Of a stretch of 64,000 nucleotides of DNA, positions 37,701 to 45,765 are shown piece after piece. The notes under the pieces are model-generated. The model was not told the origin of the DNA and made no database searches. It saw nothing but the letters and a program-made list of their open reading frames with translations. This stretch comes from Sinohyriopsis cumingii. Its lineage: Eukaryota > Mollusca > Bivalvia > Unionida > Unionidae. The position numbers were made by a program, and so were the translations under genes. The stretch covers positions 102,054,346 through 102,118,345 of the forward strand of contig CM068826.1 in the NCBI GenBank assembly GCA_028554795.2, given 5' to 3'. Position 1 is the first letter of the stretch, and each line of letters starts with the position of its first letter.

Positions 37701-37766
37701 GGAGGTTTCCGTGGAGGAGGTGGCTTCAGAGGTGGTCGTGGTGGAGGTTTTAGAGGAGGAAGATGA
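21715..37766 (+). CDS. GAR1: GAR1, H/ACA ribonucleoprotein complex subunit 1 (six coding exons)
   Basis: GAR1 is one of four core proteins of H/ACA snoRNPs (with dyskerin, NOP10 and NHP2). These guide rRNA pseudouridylation in nucleoli; GAR1 binds dyskerin and aids substrate turnover. Coding exons are 21715-21781, 24591-24692, 26087-26235, 34835-34894, 36175-36277 and 37594-37766. They total 654 nt, 217 residues plus TGA, about the length of human GAR1. All introns are GT-AG with phases 1, 1, 0, 0, 1. Residues 1-47 form an N-terminal Gly/Arg-rich domain starting [11 protein letters not shown]. Residues 50-146 form the conserved core, with CEDDLVCKC (65-73), [13 protein letters not shown] (78-90), IGKVDEIFG (93-101), FSVKLS (108-113) and LPRPPG (141-146). 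Residues 155-217 form the C-terminal Gly/Arg-rich domain. The start fits because MSFRGGG is the conserved beginning. No stop or frameshift was seen; the gene looks intact. Any upstream UTR exon is undetermined. Confidence 0.95.
22120..23790. repeat. 41-bp minisatellite in GAR1 intron 1, ~40 copies with higher-order structure
   Basis: The unit is CAGTCATCACATAATACACTAGTAGATCCAGGTCAGTCTAT in essence, 41 bp. Variants CACCATAGAATACACTGG, CTTCACATAATAC and GTCTGTCAG recur at matching offsets of 410 bp (22461 and 22871; 22661 and 23071). A block of ten units has therefore duplicated. The 3' third (from about 23240) is more diverged, with ACCACATAATACACTTG variants. Confidence 0.95.
23791..24590. 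other. GAR1 intron 1, 3' part
   Basis: Unique-looking intronic sequence ending in a T-rich tract and CCATATTAG. No exon or snoRNA-like box set was recognised. Confidence 0.5.
24591..24692 (+). CDS. GAR1: GAR1 coding exon 2
   Basis: The acceptor is CCATATTAG|GATTTC and the donor is ATAG|GTAAGT. It encodes the rest of the N-terminal Gly/Arg domain, ending with [14 protein letters not shown]; the DQGPPE stretch is conserved in animal GAR1. Confidence 0.93.
24693..26086. other. GAR1 intron 2
   Basis: A 1394-bp intron containing the CA/TA microsatellite. A short direct repeat of AAGAGTTTCCAGGGGACATAATTTTT type lies near 25820-25892. A small hairpin (CTTGCCCAAC...GTTGGGCAAG) lies at about 25893-25936. 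No coding signal. Confidence 0.55.
25659..25748. repeat. (CA)n(TA)n compound microsatellite
   Basis: A CA tract to 25690, with one CG interruption near 25666, is followed directly by a pure TA tract to about 25748. Confidence 0.97.
26087..26235 (+). CDS. GAR1: GAR1 coding exon 3 (core domain)
   Basis: The acceptor is TTTCAG|AACTTGG and the donor is GATTTT|GTATCC, a weaker donor. It carries most of the Gar1 beta-barrel core: [22 protein letters not shown] and GKVDEIFG. Confidence 0.95.
26236..28029. other. GAR1 intron 3, 5' part
   Basis: Intronic sequence. The patch 26640-26770 contains repeated GTCTGGAA / AAGTCTTAAA phrases and resembles the DNA flanking the SINE at 28890-29220, so it is probably one more old dispersed repeat. 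Small ORFs at 26818-27012 and 27374-27577 have no recognisable motif. Confidence 0.45.
28030..28330. repeat. Dispersed repeat R3, copy b
   Basis: Same orientation and block order as 21190-21500, ending in the C-rich tract near 28300-28320. The two copies lie 6.8 kb apart, one in the 5' flank and one in intron 3 of GAR1. Confidence 0.65.
28923..29170 (-). mobile_element. tRNA-derived SINE, family B, copy 2
   Basis: Read on the minus strand from 29170, it starts with a tRNA-like head. The A box is TGGCCAAGTGG and the B box GGGTTTGAGTCTC, with the Leu/Ser-like long variable region between. The body follows (GTATGTGAGAAAGCTTGCC, GGTGGTTCTTTCC, TCCTCCACCATTAATACTGG) and the element ends in ACAACAACAAC. 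This is the best preserved copy in the window. It is inserted in a sequence whose halves (AGGTCTGGAATTT to the left, GGTCTGGAAAAGGTC to the right) resemble 26640-26770. Confidence 0.8.
29171..29694. other. GAR1 intron 3, between SINE and 38-bp array
   Basis: Unique-looking intronic sequence; nothing identifiable. Confidence 0.4.
29695..31015. repeat. 38-bp minisatellite in GAR1 intron 3, ~34 copies
   Basis: The unit is ACTTGTAGATACAGACTTTG plus CTGGACAGTGGAGTATGT, 38 bp (for example GTATGTACTT at 30301 and 30339). Variants include AGATAGATACTTTG and GTGAAATATG. Because 38 is not a multiple of three and the unit lacks stops in any minus-strand frame, long minus-strand ORFs arise: 398 codons at 29854-31050 and a second frame at 29718-30206. 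They are by-products, not genes. Confidence 0.95.
31016..31884. other. GAR1 intron 3, between two minisatellites
   Basis: Unique-looking sequence with no exon signal. A short local duplication (CCCATGGCAGTGCTCAAA / CCCATGGCAATGCTCAAA) lies at about 31518-31557. Confidence 0.4.
31885..33815. repeat. 54-bp minisatellite in GAR1 intron 3, ~35 copies
   Basis: The unit is GATCCTCATAATGCCAGCAG, ACTGCTAATCATCATCAGCA, AAGACCCAGGTCGT, 54 bp. Two interleaved subtypes differ at the joint: AGGCAGTGGTCC and ATGTTGTGGTCC. A rare variant (AGCTGACTGC followed by GATCCTTATAATG) occurs at 32781 and 33321, exactly 540 bp or ten units apart, indicating a block duplication. Since 54 is 18 codons, a 302-codon plus-strand ORF (31878-32786) of 18-residue repeats appears; it has no coding support. 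Confidence 0.95.
33816..34834. other. GAR1 intron 3, 3' part
   Basis: Unique-looking intronic sequence ending at the exon 4 acceptor; no other exon recognised. Confidence 0.45.
34835..34894 (+). CDS. GAR1: GAR1 coding exon 4 (60-nt microexon-like)
   Basis: The acceptor is TTCATAG|ATGTTT and the donor is TCGAAG|GTAAGA. It encodes [20 protein letters not shown]. Phase 0 on both sides means it could be skipped without a frameshift. The methionine at its start is internal, corresponding to a position that is usually aromatic in the DFYFSVKL motif. Confidence 0.92.
35112..35670. repeat. 40-bp minisatellite in GAR1 intron 4, ~13 copies
   Basis: The unit is CTGTATCATGTATTAAAGTA plus TAAATTATAATAAAGCAAGG. 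The central copies (35200-35480) are nearly identical; both ends are diverged. Confidence 0.92.
36175..36277 (+). CDS. GAR1: GAR1 coding exon 5
   Basis: The acceptor is ACTTTCAG|TTTTAT and the donor is GGAG|GTATAG. It encodes [20 protein letters not shown] and the first residues of the C-terminal Gly/Arg-rich domain. Confidence 0.94.
36480..37310. repeat. Degenerate dispersed repeat in GAR1 intron 5
   Basis: Several diverged stretches of the type 'gaccaaactt...tggnttgcatttga...ggggtcaaaggtcaaa' follow one another (near 36750-36830, 36905-36990 and 37185-37265). They are preceded by TATGCCCCTTCTAAGGAAGTATGTATTATATT. The phrasing (AAACTTGGTGGAATGCATG, AGGTCAGAGGTCAAG) resembles an abundant repeat type I associate with mollusc genomes. 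It cannot be named without a library search. Confidence 0.5.
37594..37766 (+). CDS. GAR1: GAR1 coding exon 6 (C-terminal GAR domain)
   Basis: The acceptor is CTTTTCTAG|GAGGAC and the stop TGA is at 37764-37766. It encodes a run of RGG, FRGG and GRGGG units ending FRGGR. Codons are mostly GGT/GGA and CGT/AGA. The antisense Pro/Ser-rich ORFs over it are shadows. Confidence 0.93.
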
Positions 37767-38431
37767 GGCATTGCTGGAGAGATAATAGAGTTTAAAATTT
37801 CCAAGAATAATTGTGTATAAACTTTCATGAAACAAAAGGCAGATTCTTTGGGTCCAGTAAGAGTTCTGAGTGTAAGGAGTACACCTACTGGAAGCTATAG
37901 CACTGAAGTCTGGATTTCATTGCAGTAGTGTAATGTTCTGTTTGAGACGTCTGTGTGTCTGTTCAAAGTAAAGATGGAATTTTGATGTTTGTACAGGGAT
38001 TTGTCAAAGTTGTCCGAGTGCTTGAATACAAGATCTTAGGCTGTCCAGTTCCTTCTGATTTTTCCACATATTTAAGTGTCATTTATTGACATTATGATCA
38101 TTATTATAATATAGTTTAAGAGAAGAATATTATTGCTTATTGATATTACAGATATTTGGATTGTAAGCATACAAAGTCTTTTTGCTTGAATGCCAAAATA
38201 TGTTTATTTTGTCCTGGCCTTCTTGTAATCAAACCAAGAAAAAAATTGTGAGCAGTTTTGATGCATCGCCATAGGAAATTCTGTACACTTATCATGACAT
38301 TTCCTCATTTTAAATGATAACATTTTACACTATCTTCACTGCCGTTCTTTTTTATATGACCTGTTTAAATGTGTGTCACTTTTGAGTGGCAAAAGTGGCA
38401 TCATTTTCAGTGTGAGATCTTTTAAGTTGAA
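37767..38431 (+). other. GAR1: GAR1 3' UTR (presumed)
   Basis: AT-rich sequence without ORFs between the stop codon and the first AATAAA. No repeat family was recognised. Confidence 0.45.
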
Positions 38432-38437
38432 AATAAA
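38432..38437 (+). terminator. Candidate GAR1 polyadenylation signal
   Basis: This is the first AATAAA on the plus strand I noticed after the stop codon, 666 bp downstream (AAAATAAAGAATG). It gives a plausible 3' UTR of about 0.7 kb. A second AATAAA lies near 39616. Confidence 0.35.
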
Positions 38438-39967
38438 GAATGCATCATTGAATGGATGCATGTGAGACACTTTGTTTTCCAGAACATTTTTAGCATTTTT
38501 GCACTTTTCACCCCACCAACCCCCAATGCTCAATGTACATATGATTACAAGATTAACAACTTGGCTGTCAGGTTTTGCGAATTTCCACACAAGTTTAGGA
38601 GGCAGATGTGTTACAGACAAGCAAGTGGATTATACGAACAAAATTAGAGAACAGTAGAGTCACAGACACTGACAAGCAGGTGGATAAAATGATTAAACAG
38701 ATGGTGTCTTAATAACTCCAATCTATTGAAAAGGCTAGACATATTGTTTTAATATAAACATCTGAGTGTTGTGGTAAGACCAGCTATTTTGGATACTTCC
38801 ATAAGACCAGATATTTCGGATACTTCCATAAGACCATATATTTCAAAACCTTGGGGAAGGCATGATTTCTTAAAACCTTTGGATAGTATTGTGTACAGCA
38901 CTTCATCATAACAACCATTGGATATTGGGCTAGTATGTTGGATGGAACTGTTGGGGCAGATGGAATACGACAAGTGAGGGGTGTACAGGCATGTGCAAGA
39001 GCAGCTACAGATAAATAGTAATAAAAATGAAATATCTTGGCATGTAAAGCTGTAAAGTTCACACTTTATAGGCTGAGTTATTACAGCCTGTAAATGTTTC
39101 AAAAAGTCACGGTGTAAATGAGCATAAACCTGGCTGCCATTGATTCCTTCAAACTAAGTTACATATTTCCACATCTTTGCTTTGGTTGGATTTTTCCATT
39201 AGTTGTTAAAGTATGTATGACATTTCCAGACCGGCCTACCCTCACAATATTGATGTGAATTTCATGACTCGAGATAGCAATTCACAGATTCATGCCACAT
39301 GCAAAATATCATGAAATCCCACTTCTCAGTTGGCTTAAAACCATGAATAAAATACATTTTATCCCGTTAAGTGAAAGTCAAAATAACAGCAGTGATCACT
39401 CGTACCTATAACTGTCCTCTGTTGCTGTTTGCAGTGTTAGAACTATATTCAGCTGTTACAGTTTGCCCAGTAGCAACCATTGTAAAGTATATAATCTATA
39501 TTTAGAACAGAAGTTTTTATAAATACTTGTGAAGAAAACCAGTGCCCAACCTTTTTTTTTTAAATGGCACATGTACATACTCATAGAAATTTAAATATTT
39601 TTTAAACAAACACCAAATAAAGACAGCTTTTTCAAGTGTAGGAATTTCTGAGATATTGAAAGTTTAGCATGTATCATAATTTGCTGGAGATTATATTTGT
39701 CCGCGCATGCGGCAACATTACTAATTGTTAATTGCTCGACGTTTCATCTTATGGATTAATACCATTTCGTAATTAAGTTATTAAACAATTAAAATGTTTT
39801 CACCTCCCTGGAAAAAGAAAGATTTGTATTCCACAAAAAGTGAAATATAGATTCGAGTACACCAAAAATTGGCCTTGCATTCAGACATCGATGAACATTA
39901 TGTTATTCGTACAGTGTTATGCCATGAATATTTGAATTGGGAATGTGCACAGAAGCTCATATCATTG
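38438..39967. other. Intergenic; small 28-bp triplication
   Basis: At about 38774-38850 the phrase TAAGACCAGMTATTTYGGATACTTCCA occurs three times with decay. The overlapping minus-strand ORFs there show no motif. No other feature. Confidence 0.45.
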
Positions 39968-40043
39968 CTTACAATTTACCAGTCATACATGTACTATATA
40001 ATAATATTATTATATAGTACCTGTATGACAAATAAATTGTAAG
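39968..40043. repeat. 76-bp near-perfect palindrome (no spacer)
   Basis: The dyad axis lies between 40005 and 40006. The inner 30 bp (GTACTATATAATAAT and its complement) are a perfect palindrome. The arms continue outward as TCATACATG/CTGTATGA and CTTACAATTTA/TAAATTGTAAG with about four mismatches. It can extrude as a 38-bp stem. It could be a collapsed terminal-inverted-repeat element or a hairpin RNA template; there is no further evidence. Confidence 0.9.
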
Positions 40044-40064
40044 TAAATTGGGACACGAGTCCCA

Positions 40065-40274
40065 ATGGACATATGGCAGAACAAGATGAAAAAGCACACA
40101 GCTTGCAAAAAGCACAAAGATATTGGAAAAATGAAGAGCACCCAGAAGATTTCAGCTCTGATTTACTTTAAGCCACCAACTCGAGTCCTGCAAGCTACCT
40201 ATGCTGAAGCATTATTTGTGAGTTTTCTTGTTGAATATAACCTGTCTTTCTCAGTTGGAGATCAACAACAGTGA
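40065..40274 (+). pseudogene. hAT/ZnF-type transposase fragment
   Basis: The 69-codon frame contains KKHKDIGKMKSTQKISALIYF and, near residues 45-63, YAEALFVSFLVEYNLSFSV. In hAT-related zinc-finger proteins (BED/TTF followed by '..KITSFF..' and '..RAEALw..FvaeHNLpf..sDH') the same order is seen, directly after the zinc finger. The frame stops where 'sDHas' should follow (residues SVGDQQQ, then TGA). A dead fragment is the likely reading; no downstream domain was found. Confidence 0.5.
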
Positions 40275-40944
40275 CAGTAAAAGTGTGTTTCCTATTGTAA
40301 GGAAAAATACAACAAACTTTAGTGGTTCTTTAGGTGCTGAAAATTTGTAACAATTTTAGTCACCAAGATTAAACAGCAGGCAAGAAGCCTGAACTGTTTT
40401 GAAAACAAATTTACCATAGCTCAGTTGAGGAAGTATAAGTCTGCCACAGCATCATATGACAAATAGTGTGAAGTTGGTGTATATCAGTCAATTTGGCTGC
40501 AGATAAATTTGTACTTGTAACCAGTGTATATAATATGTTTTAGTTTTATTTCAGGATTTTCATATAGTGCAGTACTGACCATCAAAATGGATGGAGCTAG
40601 TGTTATGGTATAATTTTTCACTAATTGTGTTCAGAATTCACTAATTTGTATCCCTCTTTTCACTAATTGCGAGTCTGGAGGGTTGGTAGCTCTGCATTTC
40701 ACATCCAGTTTGGCATTGCCAATAAGAAGCCTACGTTTATGAGAATTAGCAGTACCACACATTACACATCAGGTTGATGTATCAATAATGCTGACACCAT
40801 CAAATGACAGGTGTTACTAAAACTAGAAAACCTTTCAAATATTAATCCTGGAAATCGGGCTCCAGAACTTGACCAAATTTGACTGTCCTTTTATGAAAAC
40901 CTTTTAGATTTATACAAATAATGCTGATTTGCCATCAAATATGG

Positions 40945-41261
40945 GGACCGTACTAGTGGCCTAGTGGTTACAGCATCCACCTCAGATGAGGAGGTCACAG
41001 GTTTGAACCCCGGCCGAGTCATACCAAAGACTTGTACAAATTGTACTAGCAGCTGCCTCGCATGGCGCTCAGTATCAAGAGGTTACCGCTAGGACTGGTC
41101 AGTTTGGTGTCAGAATAATATGGGTGGACATGATGCTACATGTCTGTGGCATGATGCCCCAATGCTAGACATCACTATAAACTGTCACATTGCATACATT
41201 GTAGTGATATGACTGAAAAATTATTAAAGCTATGTTAAAAATCCAAAACACACACACTTAC
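40945..41261 (+). mobile_element. tRNA-derived SINE, family A, copy 1
   Basis: The head has a tRNA-like A box (TGGCCTAGTGG) and B box (GGTTTGAACCCC). A constant body follows: GAGTCATACCAAAGACTT, CAGCTGCCTCGCATGGCGC, AGGACTGGTCAGTTTGGTGT, CATCACTATAAACTGTCACA and TTAAAGCTATGTTAAAAATC. It ends in an ACACACAC tail. Other copies are 43573-43693, 47816-48152 and 63651-63962 (minus). Confidence 0.85.
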
Positions 41262-43572
41262 GATCAAATATCTATCAACAGAATTTTACTAACTTTGATA
41301 GGACACATAGTGGCATGAAGTCCTTTCAATATTGGATGGCTGTTGCTAATTTCCATCAAATATGGATCAACATACAGAAAATAGACAAACCTCAAAGTAA
41401 TTGCATTCATAACGTATAACAAATATGAGAAGAAAGATCGGCAGAAAGCATCCTACTTGTCCTCATTTCTTGGGAAACTGTTTTTGCCTTTAGCTGTTTG
41501 GAAGATGTTGGGAACAGAGCAATATCAGTCCACCTTGGGCCTCTTGTTTGAAAATAATATTTGCACTTTATATTTGTCAGAGGGTATTAAATAAGCACTT
41601 GCTTCCTGACAGATCTAGTTAGAATAAAAAGAAAAATTCATATGCATTTTTTTGGGATAGGGAACTTGATTCTGCCTTTGGGGTATAGAATATAGTGCTT
41701 AGGAACTGAGTGAAGCCTTGATCTTGTCTCAAAATTCTGACTCCTGAACAAGATTTCCATTCCCATGTCAGTGGATATTACAGATGATGTTAATCTGAGA
41801 AAACTGCCCTTCTGGTTATGACAGTCATAATTTTATTGTTTGGAGATACATGGAGAGGGATAGTGTGTTTAAAACAATTACTAGTATCAGATAGAGAGAA
41901 TCAAACTTTTCAATTCTGTGGAGTTTTTTTGATTTACTAAAAATCATGCTTACATTAATATTTTTACCTTTTTGATGTGCTTGTATGAGACTTTGCTGGT
42001 GAAATTCATTTCAAATTTAGTGTACTTGAGAATTTTAAAAGGAAAGATAACTCTTATGCAAGGAAGATTGTTGCCACTTTATTTTGGATACACTGAAACA
42101 TACACAGGTCAGACAGTTATAGTGAAACTTGTTGACAGAAAGTTTTATGGTGGTTAATAGGTCAATATTCTATTGTGACGAGTTGTTGAAAGAGGCCAGC
42201 AAACATAGTTTCGGAACAGTTTTTCATTCATTCGTGAAATGTGCAGGAAGTGTGGATGAAAGCTTTTTGTGGTTATTTTTGAGGGTATTATAGATTGGTT
42301 CATTATCTTGTTTTTAGATAGATTTTAAAAAAATGTTTATTCTTCATATATAGTATTTTGAAAATATTCAAAAAATGGAATTTTAATAAATCATTAATGT
42401 TTGCAATTGCTTCAGTCTGATCTAGTTTTTAATACTGCAAGGGTGTACTTTTGCCATTTTTGTATTAAGTTATTGTACAAGTGTACAGTAGGAAATAGTA
42501 TACATTCATTTTGATTACAAGATCAGTTTGAAATGATTTGTATTCTCATTTTTTTCATTCAAAATCCTTATATTAATGAGACACGTTTTTGGCTTTCCTT
42601 CAGTAGCATGGTGCAACACAAGTATCACAATTTTGGCTGCATCACCATCAGCAGTTTTAATGTATTGTGTTAAAGTTATTGCAAGTTAGATATTTGTATC
42701 AATTAAATATTCAATAATGTGATCTGCATTCATACCATATATATATATATGATTATAAGTCAACTGCAAACAATACAGATCAAGATCTGTTGCATATTAC
42801 ACTGGCAGATCTGGGTCAATGAAATTTGTTAGTAGTAATCGGTAAAACAAATAACAGACTCGGAACTGTTTGTACATTCTTTACATTTGGACTTGTGCAG
42901 TACAAAACACACATATATCAGATATATTTTTGAAGAAAAATAATTCAGAAGAAGGTCCTGTTACATACATGCCAACCATTATACTTTTGGCGTAATCATT
43001 ACACTTTTTACCACTAAATTACACCTTACTCATAAATTTATTTGGATTACGCTTTTTTGGTATGTCACCCTCCCAAAAATTTATAATTTGTTTTCTCATT
43101 TTTATTAACATCCCATTAATCATTCAGACCGTATTAACTACGAATTAAGAGTATACTTGTCTGTCCTTGCATCCACTTTCCTAACAGTATTATGTTCAAC
43201 TGACAGCAGCTGCCCTATTTCCAAGAAACATGCTGGTGTTACTTTCAAACTTTTGGCCTCAATTTCTATTTATAGCAGCTGTCTGGCTTAGTTAGGAGAG
43301 AACAGGCTGGTTTTATAATTTTTAATCTTTCCTTGCAGATTTTTTTTTGTTGTTCTAATTCATGTCTGATACAGAACCAGTCTGTAGGTATTTGGCGCTA
43401 AAAGTCAAGTCAGATTTATTCAAGTAGAAACGTGTGTTAGAGCAAAAATGTTTTCAAATAATTTCAAATAATTTCACAGATGGATTAGAAAAAGACGAAA
43501 AACCGATTCAAAGATGAATACATGAATTACACAATACAGCGTTCTATTCTAGGGCAGCTTCACGCCCACTGC
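41262..43572. other. No gene recognised
   Basis: AT-rich intergenic sequence. ORF 41972-42157 has no recognisable motif. A short (TA)n lies near 42737-42751. Confidence 0.4.
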
Positions 43573-43693
43573 AGACCGCTCCGGTGGCCTAGTGGTTAGA
43601 GCGTCTGCCTCGGATGCGGGAGGTCGTGGGATCGATCCCTAGCTGAGTCATACCAAAGACTTAAAAAAAATGGTACTAACAGCTGCCTCGCTT
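43573..43693 (+). mobile_element. tRNA-derived SINE, family A, copy 2 (3' truncated or diverged)
   Basis: The tRNA head is well preserved (GGTGGCCTAGTGGTTAGAGC and GGGATCGATCCC), followed by GAGTCATACCAAAGACTT and CAGCTGCCTCGC. Similarity to the family stops there. It lies 230 bp upstream of the SWIM-family start codon. Confidence 0.8.
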
Positions 43694-43922
43694 CAGTATT
43701 ATGTTGAGACAGATATCATTATGTAGCACCGTATCCTGTCTTCATTTCAAGTGACCAACATTATATAATCTGACGGAAGGTAGCATACTATATTACAAGG
43801 TATTGTTTGCCTTTATTTAATTTAATAAAAGAAAATGCATAGGTCCGAAACGAGTGAATAAGACTTACTCTGAACCCCAAGCTTCCCATTGAAAGGAAGA
43901 ACCATCACAGAATACAGGCACC

Positions 43923-45765
43923 ATGTCAGATTCTCTCTCGCATATTCCTGATAACATTTCTCTTAAGTACCTTTTTGATCAAGAGAAACTTTCCAGTAAA
44001 GTGTTGCAGAAAGGTTCGAACTACTCTACGCAAGGATATGTACGCGAGATCAAAGTTTTGGAGTTTGAAAATAAGATTCAAGTAGAAGCGAGATGCCGGC
44101 CATCTATGAAGAAGAACCAGCCTTCGCACCGTCTGCAGATCGAAATTATGGACGAAAAGTGTGAAGATGCATACTTTCCATGTAAAGCGGGGTAAGATTT
44201 AATATATTTTGTATTTTTTCTTAACTATTTTTAATGTTTGAACAGTTTAATACCTTGAAGTAATGGCAACTGTTATGGTGTAAGTCAGATCATGTAGGCA
44301 TTCAGTGCCGACTATTTCAGCAATGTGTGTTATTGTTTTACAATTTGATTGCACATACTTTAAAATGGTGAGTATTCACTTTATTTAGATCCTCATACAT
44401 CCATATTCATTTAGAAAGTCATATACAGTGTTTGAGAAGTACATTTGGCAAAAACAAATGTTAAATTTTGTATATGGAGATATTTGGATTTGGTCAATAT
44501 AAAGGTGTTAGCGTGCTGTAATCTCAGTGAAAGCTGCAGCTGTTGAAAATAAAATTTTTGTTGTTGTTGTTGTTGTTGTTGTGGGGTTTAACGCCATTTT
44601 TCAGCACGATAGGCTATACATGGCGACCAGTATTAATGGTGGAGGAAGAACCCGGAAAACCCCGGAAAGAACCACCGACCCACGAGAAGCTACTGGCAAG
44701 CTTTCTCACATGCCCACATTGGCTGAATCTTAGACTCGAAAATAAAAATCATCCTGTTAGCTGTTGATTTCACCTGAGGTCCTTTTCTCTTGACCCAATT
44801 TAGTACCTGGCCACCTTTGCAAATGTCCACAGTGATCAATAATTTTAGTCATGAGTCATTAATGTATTATGTCACAATTTAAACGAATCTTTTTGTACCC
44901 CGCCCCCGGCCCATCACAAAAACTCGGCCCCATTTGACCCCCCCCCCAATAAATATTGTCAAAATTAAAATTGGCTTGAAATCCCTTTGCATTAGAAAAA
45001 CAATACAACACTGCATTCTAAATTATTTCTCTGGTAGATGGCGCTGGCGTTGGTTTTGTGATGTCACATTTTATAAATACCCAACCCCCATCTTCATACT
45101 TGTTCGATCACCCTTGGTGTATGACGTCATATATGGATGGCCTCTGGAAGCTTTTTGATGACATTTAAGGTGCAAAGCTATTCATTAGTCGGGATTGAAT
45201 AGACTTTGCATAAACTATGTTACTATTAATTTTTAGAAAAATTAATATTCATTTTCACTGAGTAAATTCACTTACATGACCATGCTGACATACAGTATAC
45301 TAGAATACTAAGCTCAATTATGTCAGGAATCTCAGGAAGCAGCACTAAGACAAACAAAAAACACAGTATCTGACATGTTTTATTTTCATTTATGTTACTG
45401 GGAGGATTATCAAAATTGCAACGTTGACACATGTTTGTAAACCTAATTAATAATGCACAAACACTTCCTCTGACATTTCACAGAGTGGTGTAAGCAGTAT
45501 GCGTCAGATATTTACACCAATAACATTTATTTTACTAATTAACTTGTGTGATATATGAAAAATGTATTGTTGCAGGGTCAGTGGGCATTGCTTCCGTGTA
45601 GTAAGGCTAATTAAGTCCATACAGGGTATTAAACTACATAACTTCACCACTGTTCCGGTCCAGTTGAGCTGCACAAGCATACGTCAGCAATGGCATGTGT
45701 CAAGGGGATCGAAAATAAAACCAGCGCCACTTAACTATGTCGTGGTTGCTAGGCCGACAGAGTAG
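43923..45765 (+). pseudogene. SWIM zinc-finger family protein, two exons, degraded
   Basis: Exon 1 is 43923-44191 (ATG in good context, GCACCATG) and exon 2 is 45576-45765. The donor CGGG|GTAAGA and acceptor TTGCAG|GGTCAG join in frame (phase 2) to give CKAGVSGHC. Landmarks are YVREIKVLEF (about 39-48), ARCRPSMKK (about 56-64), the joint at 87-95 and QQWHVSRGSKIKPAP near the end. This order matches an invertebrate family of SWIM-domain proteins, often transposon-linked, in which CxC...CxH binds zinc. Here the first Cys of CxC is Pro-preceded Phe (YFPC), and the His of CxH is Arg (HCFRVV). After VVVARPTE the frame hits TAG at 45763-45765, but frame +1 continues as RKRKPLVCQ, which fits the family, so a frameshift is likely. 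The homology is from memory; splice and residue changes are seen. Confidence 0.65.
44559..44741 (-). mobile_element. tRNA-derived SINE, family B, copy 3 (head missing)
   Basis: Inside the intron of the SWIM locus. Read on the minus strand, it has only the body (GTGAGAAAGCTTGCC, GGTGGTTCTTTCC, CCTCCACCATTAATACTGG) and an unusually long pure (AAC)n tail, seen as (TTG)n at 44559-44581. The tRNA head is absent, so it is 5' truncated. Confidence 0.75.

Noticed and set aside
37577..37835. Antisense proline-rich and serine/threonine-rich ORFs
   Set aside because: They are the reverse complement of the Gly/Arg-rich last exon of GAR1; composition alone keeps them open.
43573..43650. Functional tRNA gene
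   Set aside because: The A and B boxes are present, but the same head is joined to the same SINE body in other copies, so it is a SINE and not a tRNA gene.
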